Positions 34,983-62,394 of a stretch of DNA of 64,000 bases are shown piece by piece. Position numbers and translations under genes: made by a program. The DNA is from Trissonchulus latispiculum (Eukaryota; Nematoda; Enoplea; Enoplida; Ironidae), in NCBI GenBank assembly GCA_030248195.1, contig JASAND010018129.1, forward strand, positions 1 to 64,000. Reading direction: 5' to 3'. The notes under the pieces are model-generated. The model saw nothing but the letters and a program-made list of their open reading frames with translations. It had not been told where the DNA came from and did not search any database. How positions within the stretch are numbered: the stretch's first letter is position 1; every line of letters begins with the position of its first letter.

Positions 34983-37900
34983 CTAGAATAGACAAAGATG
35001 AACATAAATCTTTGTATTTAGTGAATATATTTTGCAAAATTATTTCTTTTTTGTCAAGGTGCTCAGCATTTGTCAGGCACTCATTGAGGCCTATGGAATG
35101 CTGCCCTCCGCGGTCCGTTATGAAAGATGGACAAGAGACGGAGGGGCGAAGGTCAAGGATAGAAAACTTGACCCCCAAGCAGTTCTGACGTACGGTTATT
35201 TCAGTCGCCCCCAGGGCAACCTATGTTGTGCCTGCCAACAGAGGTCGCCCCCCGCAGATCAACAGCGACAAGGATGGCGGAAGTCTAATACCCCACTCCG
35301 AGGGGTTTTGCAAAATTAATATACAGAAACATTATGAGCAGTTGGTACAGTTAAATGTGACATTGGAAACCTTACTGCAAAAGTAGAGCAGTTCTCTTTA
35401 CTCTGGCGGCAGAGCCTGAAGGGGAAGCAAAGGCTTTCTCTGCCATGGCTTCGGCAAAGGTGTCCCAGTAGGTCCTGCTGAACCTAAAACAGCAATACTT
35501 CGTGCTCTTACAAGAAGAGGGTGTAAGACTAAGTACAAAAATGGCAGTTTAGGTCATCAAATTTTATACAACGCATTGATTAATTTTCACTTTACCTAGT
35601 TTGGATACCTCCCAGCTTGGTGCAACGGTATAATGTAACCTCGGCTCGGTAGATTAGGTGGTATAACACTATGTACATACATAAAGCTAAAGCTGTGGTA
35701 GAGCAGAGTTGTATCTATAGGTGTAGGGTTCTGGAGAGTCCAACCCCCCCCCGCAATCCGGACAAGGTGCAAGCCCTGCCCCCATCGGAGACAACGGGTT
35801 ACGAAAAATGGCCAAGAGGTAGGCAAAAATGACCGGAAAAAATTAGTTTTAAACAAAGATTTTCAAAAATTTTCGGCTTCGCTAAAATTTTTCGGACCTT
35901 TTCGATAAAATCGGACAAATGAAAGAACAAACGAAACTAAGATTGTCACTACAGCACCTCCGACCCGAAAAATTCGAAAAATTTTCGATAAAATCGGACA
36001 AATTTGAAATTTTATCTAAAAATTAAAGATTATGTTGCACATTTTAATAAAATGAGCGTTAATTTCTTGAAAAAGTCACTAATTTATTTTTGAGGTACAA
36101 GCCCTCTGAAAATTTAAGTTCAAGCCAAAGTACAAGCCCCTTTTATAATTTTCTGGGGACAAGCCCCCAGGACCCGACCCTATGTTAATGTATGGTTGTA
36201 TCCGTCCTTTGAAGCAGACGTGTGGGCCCGGCTGTTGGAGCTGCAGGCCCGGCATGACCTAGGCCCGGTTGTTGAAACGGCATGCCCGGCCGGGATTCGG
36301 GCCCGCAAAGAGCCGACCCGAATCGGGTCTACCGGAACTGCCGCGCCTTGGAGACCAGTCAGACTATAGCACGGTAGGACCCAATCAAGCCCGGTTGAAT
36401 TTCTGCTGAGGATATCTCAATTGTTTCCAGACTATCTTTACTAGAAAGTTGAATTTAATCTTCCTGGATCTGTCTAAGACACTGTTTCCTGTATGCCGGG
36501 CCTTCACCTTGCCAACATCACAGACCTACAGGGGGACGGCGGGTCGCCGGGCCTCCAGGCCTGCCAAACCTTAAAACGTACGTCATGGCCCGGTACGGTT
36601 GCTTCAGCAGGCCCTGGTCCGGTCTGGAAAATACTTTAATGTCACATGTCTAAGCAAAGACACAGTTTGTATTTCTTTTATACAGGAGGTAAAATCTGTT
36701 TATGTCGTGGTCTTTTTGCGAAATTGGTCTTTTCGCGAAATGACCAACAATTCCGGTCTTTTCGCGAAGTTTCCGGTCACATTGAGAAATTAGTTTAAGG
36801 TGGTGATTCCCTTTGGTCACAAAAGTTTGCACCATTATTACTCGTTCATTACTTGGAGTTAAGAAGCCATTTTTATATCAAAATGTAGCTTGACATTTTC
36901 TCTTTTTAATGCATACCATGAAACTAATGTTGCTTTTTAAAAATATTTTTGACACATTTTAGAAGAAGTATAATTTTCCAGACTTTTTGCAGACTCAACT
37001 AAATTTTTTCGCGAGACATCGGTTATATCATTCGATACCTCCATCAAATAGCTGGGGACGATTTTTTATTTATTGTGAAATCGCTCTTCTTTATAGAGAA
37101 ATAAGCTGAAATGTGTGAGTAACCTGTATTTTGCCTCCTTTTTCCAAATTTGTCAAGCGATTACTTTAGCTAGAAAGCAGTAATCGGGGCAACTAAAAAA
37201 ACGTCCCTGGGTATATTTGTGCAGAACTCATTTGTTAAGTAGCAGCCCTCCAACTTGCATGGTGAATGCTCCACAATCTTTGGAAAGAAATTGGTCGTGT
37301 TTTTGCAAAAACTACATTTCTCATGATAGCAGCCTACGGGATAGCTGTTGGAAGACGATCATCCATCGGATAATTTGCCCCTGTGAGACCTTCAGATCGA
37401 CGCCCTTAGTTTGATTTTCCGGCTTGTGTAGTTCAAGAAATGATGGATTATTTGATTTTTACAAAAATGACAAGTTTTCGACGCCAAAACAACAAAATCG
37501 GCTATATCGCAAGTTAGAGAAGAGATAGAAAGTTGCTTTAAAAAGCAAAAATGTGAAGCTCAACGAGATCTTTCAAATGAATATAGTGATAACTGTATAG
37601 CTGCTGCCAAACTTTCAGAAACTGGGAAAAACCGCCCTGATCGGAAATCTCGAATTTTTGAATCGGGATTGCGCGGAGGGTGTTAGAACGCTAAAAGAAT
37701 GTATTTCGGAAAGTTTTGCCAAATTTCATCCTGATTTGCGCCGCCAACCAACAATTTGTGCCCAAAAGGAATCACCACCTTAAATTACGCTCATTCTGCT
37801 ACCAGCCCGGTCTTTTCGCGAAAAGACCAAGCGTGTTGGGCTTTTTGCGAAGTAAGTCAAATCATAACATTATTTATGAAAGCTGATTCATTTATGATGC

Positions 37901-40607
37901 GAAATTTATGGGGTCTTTTCTGTTCCAGCAAACACTTAATTTATTAAATTTTAGTTTTTGTGATTCTAGTGACAACCACTAAAGTTGTAAAGTGTTATTC
38001 CTGACTGACAGACAGTCCGTTAATATTGTTGATTTGTGCTGGCAGGGTACTGAAGGCCCGACAAAAGGTCTAACAAGTACTGAACTATGGGTTCTTTGGG
38101 GCTCTGATAAAATTTTGAAGGATAAAGTGGATTCAATTCAAAGCAATGGATAAAGTGATTTTAGTTTCAAATTTCATAATGGATAAAAATAATTTGTTGT
38201 TGCAATTTTGCAAACTTGGTGAATTTGCACATTTGCATATGGGTTTTCCATTTACAATATTTCACTTAACTTATTTAGTATCCAGTAATGTAGTGGTGTT
38301 CGTTAATACTGTGATATGCTGTCATTTATATATACTGTTTAGGTCTTGAGAAGCATACAAATATTGTACAAAGTAGGACCAGTTCAGAAAGTCAGCTAAA
38401 TTGCAACAGCAATTAGTTTGATCAATTATGACATTGGAAACTAAAAAATTTATCCATTATTTTGAATCGAGTGTTTTCACTGATATCAATGTCGGGCCTT
38501 CGGTATATGCCAGTATAAATCAACATTGACAGACTGTTTGTCACTAGAATCACAAAAACTAAAATTTAAAGAATTAAGTGTTTGCTGGTACAGAACAGAC
38601 CCCATAAATTTTGCATCATAAGTGAATCAGCTTTCATAAATAATGTTATGATTTGACTTATTTCGCAAAAAGCCCAACACGCTTTTTTTACGCGAAAAGA
38701 CCGGCGGGCTGGTAGCAGAAATGAGCATAGTTTAAACTAATTTCTCAATGTGACCGGGCACTTTGCGAAAAGACCGAAATTGTTGGTCTTTTCGCGAAAA
38801 GACCAATTTCGCAAAAAGACCACGACATATAGTGGAGTAGAGTTTTAGAACGGCCGGGAAGCCGGCGGCCGGCCGCCTCCCGGCCGACGGCTTTTGAGCC
38901 GGCGGCCGGTTCGGCTGAGTGTCTGGCCGTTTGGCCGGCCCTTGGCCGTCCGGCACTTCAGCACACAAATATTTATAGTTAACAGAACAATTTGAGCAGA
39001 GCAGCAAATGTTTACAAAACAAATCCAACGCTGAATGTGAACTTTTCCCAAATATATAAACTAAAAGCCGATTCCATTGCTTTTGTAATGCATAATATAA
39101 ATATTTTGCAACTTTCTAGCTCAGATTGCCTTCAAACACTGGTGGCCGCCGGCGAGAACGGCCAACGGCCGGCTGGCGGCCAGCCGGTAGCATTTTCCAG
39201 GCGGCCGGCGGCCGGCCGCCGGCCGGTTGAATCCGGCCGTTCTAAAACACTACTGTGGAGAGTTAGATATATGTAGATATAGATATAGATACAAACCCAG
39301 AACTACTGAACTGAAATGTAAACTAAAATGTGCTATTCTGTTTACTCTACAACATACTTAACACAATGTTACCCTTTCTTTTGAGCAATCATAGCGTAGC
39401 CTCTTCCCAGAGCCCTCAGAGCGGAGCGGGCTTCCTCGACTTTGTCCAGATTCTTGATGACCGTATCAATGGTCTGATTTAATGCACTCGCGTGTTGTCG
39501 ATAGGCTGACATGCTGTGAATCGTTGCCTTCGATGTGATGGGCAAAGGCTCAAATTCGGACGGAGACTCTTCTGATGTGGTGATCTCTGATTGAAATAGC
39601 TTCTTCACTTCAGGATTTAACTGAAATTAAATGTGATCATAGTACCACAACCACACTATGTATTAGCATTCAAAATGACTCTAAGGTGGCACCGCTTAAA
39701 TAAATAAACGAAACCTATTGATTCAAAATTTTACAAGCCATAAACGTGACCTCAATAGACTCCAAAACTCCAGCCGAAACTATTAACGTTAATATTATTT
39801 ATGTGGACAATTAAGCTTAAGCTTAATTAGGCTTAAGCTAGGTTTATGTAATTTAAACATATAAAACAAACGCCTGGACTAAGTTTAATCGTCACATCGA
39901 CTATAATATTGTGATGCTAAAATAATGGAAATGCACGTAAAAAATAGCAAAGGGAAGAATGTATTGGGAAAATTTTGAAAATATAATCTCGTTAAAAACC
40001 TCAAAAGTTCGTTCTAGAATCGATCTGGCCGGTTCTTCTCTTCCTTTTCGTTTTGCAATTTCCCATTGCAATTTCAACTGCTTAATTTCTTCGTCAGAGA
40101 GAGCAGCCACAGACTCCAATCGAGCTGAAGCAGATCTTGGTCTCTAGAATTAGTACAAGGTTGCCTAAAAATCATGTAAACTTTAACCCGTTCTGACAAA
40201 GGTGATAATTTAAATATAAACCAAACACTTTGCAAACTTCATGTCATTTGTCACCATGTCCGTTTTAGCGGAAAATCATTAATCATAATATATAAATGTT
40301 GGCTTATCGACATTAAGTTATCAGCAGAAAATTTAGGAGCATTAAAAATTTCTGATTAGATTGTTATTTTCCATTTTACAAGATAACTGCAAAGGTTTTG
40401 AATAAATCTAGTAGGTAGACTAACCATGCCAGAATCTACATCTTTCGGCTTTTTCACCGGGGTGGAGTGAGCAGAATGGCTCTTCGTGGTCCCATTAATA
40501 CAGTGACTGGGCGAATTGTGGCGTTTGAATAACGCTGCTGCAGCAGTGACTGATCGGGGCACTTTTGTGGCAACTCGTTTTCCCAGCCGGCTTTGCTCGG
40601 ATCCCAT
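34766..40607 (-). CDS. Globin, globin X-like with N-myristoylation motif; proximal His replaced by Tyr
   Basis: Five minus-strand exons join in frame: 40607-40425, 40143-40000, 39620-39373, 35483-35376 and 34982-34766 (900 nt, 299 aa). The protein starts MGSEQS, matching the MGxxxS myristoylation signal, as expected for membrane-attached globin X. A Lys/Ser-rich leader of about 75 residues follows. The globin fold then shows helix A (LSDEEIKQLKLQWEI, with the conserved Trp), helices B-C (SILERTFELNPEVKKLF), CD1-like Phe132, distal His152 in YRQHA (E7), helix F (LRALGRGYA), helix G (FSRTYWDTFAEAM) and helix H (AWGKVVIFMVEEIRIGY), plus a C-tail of about 55 residues. The F8 position, 32 residues after E7 as in neuroglobin-like globins, is Tyr184 where His is expected. 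The stop codon overlaps an AATAAA polyadenylation signal. The largest intron (39372-35484) is full of nested transposons. The family call is strong; the globin X subclass is inferred from the acylation motif and extensions. Confidence 0.9.
35170..35300 (+). repeat. Dispersed repeat shared with 24855-25010 (copy 2)
   Basis: Second copy of the repeat, between globin exons 4 and 5. It is GC-richer than copy 1 and more likely closer to the ancestral sequence, since copy 1 shows many C-to-T and G-to-A type differences. Confidence 0.55.
35716..36194. mobile_element. MITE with perfect 8-bp TSD (copy A)
   Basis: It is flanked by GTTGTATC at 35708-35715 and 36195-36202. It ends CCCTATGTTAATGTATG. The right half carries ACAAGCCCCC and CAGGACCCGACCC motifs in reverse orientation to copy B (55819-56228). 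Confidence 0.78.
36216..36651. mobile_element. Diverged copy of the CCGGGCC-arm MITE
   Basis: The termini AGACGTGTG and CACATGTCT are flanked by AAGC on both sides (36212-36215, 36652-36655). The AT-rich centre and the junction TGTATGCCGGGCCTTCACC align with the 26665-27077 element. The GC arms are more degraded here. Confidence 0.72.
36703..38827. mobile_element. Long inverted-repeat element with TTTTCGCGAAAAGACC units, split by a TTAA element
   Basis: The left end TGTCGTGGTCTTTTTGCG and right end CGCAAAAAGACCACGACA are perfect, flanked by TA on both sides. The arms contain repeated palindromic TTTTCGCGAAAAGACC-type units. Inner arms (about 37790-37985 and 38530-38735) are long inverted copies of each other. 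The left arm is interrupted by the 981-bp element at 36799-37779. Confidence 0.8.
36799..37779. mobile_element. 981-bp TTAA-specific element, nested
   Basis: The ends GGTGGTGATTCC and GGAATCACCACC are perfect 12-bp inverted repeats, with TTAA on both sides (36795-36798, 37780-37783). The right arm of the host element keeps the uninterrupted site (TTTAAA at 38731-38736), which proves the insertion and the TTAA duplication. No transposase ORF is seen. Confidence 0.88.
38836..39254. mobile_element. 419-bp MITE with GGCCGG-rich arms
   Basis: The termini AGTAGAGTTTTAGAACGG and CCGTTCTAAAACACTACT are inverted repeats with one mismatch; GTGG borders both sides. Arms of GGCCGGCGGCCGG units flank an AT-rich centre. 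It has the same architecture as the CCGGGCC family but different TIRs. It lies 8 bp beyond the right end of the CGCGAAAAGACC element, in the large globin intron. Confidence 0.8.
39373..39620 (-). CDS. Globin exon 3 (helices C-F, distal and proximal sites)
   Basis: The acceptor is aatttcag and the donor GTAACA. The exon encodes residues 110-192: LNPEVKKLF, a loop rich in Ser/Glu, CD1-like Phe, the distal-site RQHASALNQ and LGRGYAMIAQKK. The codon at the proximal (F8) position is TAC (Tyr). An alternative reading as a terminal exon is ruled out because helices G and H are found in phase at 35483-35376 and 34982-34766. Confidence 0.88.
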
Positions 40608-43600
40608 TGAAATTTAAAAGGCTTAAATCCTATCTAAAAATATTAAAAATAGAGTATGGTTAATAATTAATTACGCATAAAACAGCAGCTAGATTACACT
40701 GCAGAAACAACTAGATTCATAACAACCACAGCTTTCAACAAAACAGTTAATAAATTTAATTTTGCATTCAGATGGGACAGTTTAGGACTACAAGTTGTAG
40801 CACAGCGTTCTCTCTACCTAAATTTCAGATTTTAAAGCTTCCCGAACTCTCTGCTTAATATTACAGAGTTGTAGTGAACACACATTGCTCGTTAGCAGAA
40901 TCCCAGAGCGATCAAGCAATTGTCTACCAATAAGAAATTAGTAATGACTTATACGAACTTGAAACGAATTCGGTGCATTCAGTCAAAGGCTAGAAAAATG
41001 AATTTGACCTGCAGTTGTCAAAACTTCCAAATGGTTATTCCCTATGTACTTCCATAAGACATCAGATCAAAATTAATTATGATTTGTTACTTTCTTTTGC
41101 TTAGCTACTCTGGTAAACAGAGACTTAAGCCGATAACGATAAAAACAAAATCAAAACGGAGATGTCTGATCTCTGAACGTGGTCTGCAACATTTTTCCAT
41201 GAATTATTAACACTACACTTAATCTGCGTATAGTTGCAGTATACATATAGCAATCGATTCCAAAAAACCAAATGAGTTTTCAGTATATAAAATGCTCAAA
41301 AAAGTGCAACTTATACGTCCATGTTTAATGCCTCGGCTGGCAAGCTTTCAACTACAATCGGCTCAAATTCAGCATAAACTAATTCAAAAATATATAAGCC
41401 TGAAATAACCTGTCCAAGATTATTAGGATCACGGATAAAATAGATCCGAAAGAAAAGATCCAGTAAAACTAGCCACCGTCAAAATACATTAATTGGATTT
41501 GAACAACTCATGAACCAGGCTGCTATAAATGCAGCAGTCCGTAAGTATGGAACTACGGCATATTGCAAATTTTAATACAGTGAATATATACACTGGAAAA
41601 GTAACCGAAAACGAAAAGGCAAGGGAAATTCAAGGGAAAGTAGATCATTGAAACCAGGCATGTGTAGGTAGGTCAAATTCTTTGGGAAGGTGAGGCCGAC
41701 CGCCGCCGAAACCGGTTTTGCCTGAAAACGGGGTTTTGCTTGAAAACCGGAAAAAACCGGATTCTAGGGTAATGTCTGGGTGGGGATGGAACCCCTGCAC
41801 ACTTGTGACTAAGCGACTAATAGAAACTGACTAATGCTACTAAATCCTGAACAGGGTAAAGGAAAGAAAGAACAAACTTTAGAATATTTGCGAGCATAAG
41901 GTTTTATATACATTCAACTCTTTTCGGTGAGTAAATACGAAATTATTCGTCTTGATCGCAAAGCTTTCGGTTTCATAGTTGAATAAAGAGTTGTTTCTTT
42001 CTTGGATTTCAGTAAACACGGTTTAGGTTTTTTGGTCACCAACGTGTATGCCTAACTAAAAAAATTGCGAAGACGAAATTTTGAGCGGCCATACAGGAAT
42101 TCATAGGTTTAATGTTAGCCAATATGAGAGCCATATGTCTTATCTATTGTTAGAAGCCTCATGAGACGTTGGGATAGGTATATGTTTGTTACTAAAATAA
42201 CATTAGGGCAGTGTTGGAGTTGGCCGAATTTTTGGTCGGCCAAGCCAATTGTCTTGGTTGGACTTCGGTGGTTATCAGACAAAAACCAAAAGCCAAGGCC
42301 CTGCGATTTGCGAAGAATATGGGTCCAGAAATTCTCGCACCAACAGGCCAACGATCTGATCTGAGTTCACCCAGATCTGAGTTTCATTTTGTCTGTAAGT
42401 ATTGTTGTGACGTTTCTGTAGCACACGTACATAACTTTCTCAATTATTGGAGTTAATGTTTTAGAGCTTGTAATGAGTACTTTTACATCAGTAGGCGAAA
42501 CTGGCTTAATTTTCCAACATACTAGTTAAACATAAATCGTTGATACTTAAAGCCAAAATTGTAGAATCGGCCAAAACGTTGAGCTATATGGAGGACCGAC
42601 TTGCGTAGTTTTGGAAAGAATAGCAACCAAGCTTCTTAAAATCGAGTTTTTTGTGTTGACTGACACAGCAAAATCCGACGATAGCCATATAAAACAGGGA
42701 GAAAATAAGAACTAATAGATGCTTGAATTCTCAAAACAAAGCCATTTCAGGCTATCTGCTGGCTCACAGTTGAAATGCAACTCCTTCTTGTCACAGAAAC
42801 CTCCAGAGAATTTCAAGCCAATTTGCCACTTTGGTTGCCCTCTTATTTAAAATATGAAACGAAGGGCTTAAAAGCGCTCCCTTTGCCCCTGAAATTCTAT
42901 CAGAAATTCCTGCAGATGATAAAGTCCCCTCCATAAAGCAAATCAAATATGAGATGGAATGATCGAAGAGAGTTGCTCTCCTCCACTGATATCAACTCCA
43001 AAAGTTTGGAAAACAGGCCAACTTTGTCGGAGCTAATAGTAGACAGAAAGATCACATGCATAGCTGTGTAATCACAGCCTGAGAAAAAACTGGACAATAG
43101 CAATGAATATAGACTTACTCATTAAAGACTCTCTGGAGCCAACGACAAGTTCTTATCTAAAATTCCTTTTTGGGAGTCTGAAGCTAAACTAATTGGCAGG
43201 GCTGGCGTGTAAAATTGTGTAGCCTAAACAAACAACGAGCCAATCTATGTCCGAATAACATAATTACGAAAAAAAATTCACGTTCAGCATATTCTAATTT
43301 TATCTACCACGTGCTACCTGATTCAGGTATGGAAGGGTAACTTAATTATCTCTGGCAGAACTCCGAATAAAGCCACGCCTAGGAATATGTATAGATCTGA
43401 AGCTATGTAGTTTATTCGTCTCTTTTATTTATCCAGTATGTGCGCCTTTACACCGCAAGAAGGAATGACAGGTGATTTGATGTGGTAATCACAGATCCCG
43501 TCAGTTTGACAGAGTGATAGAAAATCGTAGAGACGTGTTTCAATTCCCGGGCCCGAAATCACAAGTCACTGGGAGCTCCGTCTCTTCGTCTAAGGGCTAT

Positions 43601-45509
43601 GCCCATTCAAAAACGTGACACTATTGTTCGGGTTTAAGTTCCAACTAAAGGCTGGTTCGATTGTGCCTGAGCGGAATACTAAAGCTAGGATTGAAAGGAG
43701 TAATGTGGAAAAAAGTTACAGATCGTGTTCTAGTGCTTAACCGTTCAGCATGAAAATGGAACGATTTACCTAACTTCAAGTCTACTGCGATTGCAGTACG
43801 AATTCGACTAAATTAGGGTCGTCTGTCTGTACTGTCTTTGGCAGTCCCATTGGTAAAAGAGAACTAAATGGTGGTATCATCACGACACAACAAATTGATT
43901 AGGTAAAAGTGGTAAAGATAATACACTACAGTCAGCTATGGTGCTACGGTACATCAATCAATTTTGAGCTACTATTCCTAGTGCTCCTCAGACTCTACAT
44001 CCTTGCTGATGCCTATCGAATGGTGCTTTAATATAACCAATCAATCAATCAACAATAAAGCTCTTTTACGTAACAATAGTGAAGTGAAACAGTTAAGCTA
44101 ATTATTTAGTGGGAGATTCATGCTTGGCGTTCAAAAAGGCAGTGTTGATTTGACTTCGGGATGTCCCTGGAGACGGCAGATTCAATTTCCTGAAATCAAA
44201 GAACTTCCGTCTCTCACTGAAGCAATGAATATTAGTGTTAGAGTGTTAATGCCGTATGTAGTTACTTTGTTAGTTAGACTCCTTTCTACCCTCTAGCGGC
44301 TGAGCTTTCCCATGACCAAATTTGGCACTTCTGAATTTAGCATTAACAAGCACAACTGGAAATTGTCCATTCATTATAATAGTATAGTATCACAATTGTG
44401 TTTATAAAATTCAGAACGTAAGAAATTTCCCACACACGGTGAATTTTACTACAAAAGCATACATCACAGATGTACAAAAAATGAAGGGAGAGCAGGCAAT
44501 TACTCTCTCGCCCAAGTCTTTCACAAAGTTACGAAACGAAGTGCAAAAGGTCACAAAATGCCGTTTAGTACATTACCTCAGCATAGGCTTCGATCCACTC
44601 TAAATTTTTATAAATTTTTTAGCAGTATTTTCAAAATAAATCCCAACATTATTCTTCACTTAGAACTGCCCAAAAATTCCGAAATGAAATAGAAAATACA
44701 AGAAAGCTGCTGTTTTTCGTTAAAAGTAGACATAGACACATAAAACAGTTACAGCTTCAACTTTCTAAAGTAGACAATAAAATTTGCTTCCACAAAGACA
44801 GTGCGACTTAAATTTGTCTTGAATTTGTCTTCTGGTGTAGACACGGCCTGTACTAGTAAATACCAAGAGTTTATAATACCAAGAGTAAGACACTCAGCTC
44901 TTCCTAATAGAATAAGCTTGCAAGATGCTGGAAACATTAAGGCCGAAATCTCGGGGGGCTTCTCAGCGTGTAAACATACAACGCTGACATTTTTTAAAAA
45001 CGGGCATTTTCGACAAATTAAATACTATATATAACGTGAGCTAGGAAAATCGTACAGCAATAATTTTTATATCATTATGTTGCGTAGAACGAGATCTTTT
45101 TAACGATATAAAAATTATATAGTTCGGTTTAGGTATTCTCTTACAAAACCGGCAATAAAGCATCCTTGCCACGAAAATTCTGAGAATTTCATCATTTCTT
45201 AGCAATGCCTTACGTTGTTGCAGAATTTATGAGGGAAAAACAGACGCACATTGAATCAACTGAGTAGTTGTGTTTTTGAGCTTTAACACGCAAAGATAGC
45301 GTGCGAATTTCTTTGAAGAGCACATACACATTTGTGGGGGGGGGTCAGCCGTTAGCGAACATAGCATGTACCTACAGCTGATAACAGAGAGCTTGCCTGC
45401 TGTCACACTCTTATATATTATGTACTCTTGGTATTATAAAGTATTAGGTACAAGAGTACAAGTACAGTATTACTCTTGTAAACACTAAGTTATCGCTTTC
45501 GAAAGGATC
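40608..45509. other. Intergenic region between globin start and anoctamin end
   Basis: Apart from the possible relic at 42775-43125 and a tRNA-like TTTCAATTCCCGGGC word at 43540, nothing is recognisable. It should contain the globin promoter and perhaps a 5' UTR exon: an acceptor-like TTTTTAATATTTTTAG lies about 20-35 nt before the globin ATG. Confidence 0.5.
42775..43125 (+). pseudogene. Possible coding relic with two internal stops
   Basis: One plus-strand frame reads MQLLLVTETSREFQAN...KYETKGLKALPLP, a stop, SKSNMRWNDRRELLSSTD...TLSELIVDRK, a stop, then SQPEKKLDNSNEYR. The composition looks protein-like, but no family is recognised and the frame may be chance. It lies between globin and anoctamin. 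Confidence 0.2.
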
Positions 45510-60880
<15,371 letters not shown>

Positions 60881-62394
60881 GAAAATTATGTAAAGTCCTG
60901 GACAAGAAATAAACAGTCTCCAAATAAAATTTCACACAGGCATTGGCCTCCTCAGGGGAAGTCGTACAAATTCAATTGAACAAATTAGACCGGCCGGAGT
61001 CTGACTGAATAAAAAAGTGATAAGGTAATCGGAGTCTCCCTGACAAAGCTTTCGTTTCCTCAGATCTCTGAACATAACAACTAATATTCTCAAACCTCTG
61101 CATTAATATGTGTATGAAAATATATCAAATGTTATTTATCTATCTATACAGCTTGCATTAACCTATAGAAGAGAAAGCTACAAGAGAAGCCTGTTAACAG
61201 CTACTATTAATTCTGATTCTGTCATTAAATCTGTGAGAATGATGTGAACTAGACGAAAGTAATGCAATAATTCGGAGCTTATGAGTTGACGGGAAATGAA
61301 AACTTTAGGGATCAAAATTCAAACAAAGAAATGTTTGAAATTCAAACAACAAGGAAAGAACTAAGAGTTGAAGTTTTAAGTGCTTCATCTTTCAGAATTA
61401 ACTTTCTAAGTTAAGGTTAATAAACTTCATCTTGTATAGGAAATATATATATACATATTGCATACTGCATACGCGGCAAGTGCTAATTTGTTGATGGACA
61501 AGTCTATTAGCAGTACTAATTTATCTTAATCCAAAAGTGCGTGTACGTTCAACTTTCCAACATACTGTTAAATTTAATTATCTATTTTCAGTAGGTACTG
61601 GGCAGTTTTGTGCAAAACTCTGGCGAGCGGAAACAACAAAAAGCAGGTCAGCTGAAAATTCAGCCGGAGCAACTGCGAAGTTGAAGCATCACAGACAGAT
61701 TTTATAGTCACAAACTTCCTATTTAATTATAGGCCCTAGATCAAGCAAAATGGGGAAAAGTAGAAGGCTGGCTTCACGCTATTATCTAACCCAGCAGGCA
61801 GGGAAAATACAAACCCTCTCTCTTTCAGTCTAACCAGCTAAATGGATTGCACTAAAACGGATCAACCCCCTTTTGGTAAATAGAGACAAGTGGATCTTGA
61901 GTTTGGAAACAGAATGATAAACATAAGCGCTATTCTTTCGCAAAAGAATCTTCAGAACTATTAAGTAGTACAGGCAAGAAAACTTTAAAGCAGAGGCGTA
62001 AATCTCTTATCTGATAATAACACTTTCCTAAAGCAGATGTCATAATTTAGTTATCATGCTTCACTTTTACAAAGTATTTTCGGACGTTTCATAATTCAAG
62101 GTCGCAAAACAGTGTTTGCTGATTAATAATAAGTGAAGAAAGAGAGGACAGAAGAAATCGAATGACAAACGTGGATTGTTTTTCATCAAATAGCAAAAGA
62201 AGAAAGGCATAAGAGAAAGACTTAAGGTTCATCAAGGCACTGGCGTGTATCAATGATCGTTAACAATTTCAGTACAGTTAACAGTATACATCATGATTAA
62301 AGCTTACAAGCGATGCTGTATCGTTGCGAAATGACGCTGATGACGCAAGTCGATGAGCATGCGAAACTCTGATGAGGTATTTTGCACGTCTGCA

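Noticed and set aside
34895..35319. Plus-strand ORFs of 95-97 codons overlapping the last globin exon and its upstream intron
   Set aside because: The minus strand has clear splice-bounded globin exons with family motifs; the plus frames do not.
36650..36835. Minus-strand ORF across the CGCGAAAAGACC repeats
   Set aside because: Spans a transposon junction and repeated units; not conserved in the second arm.
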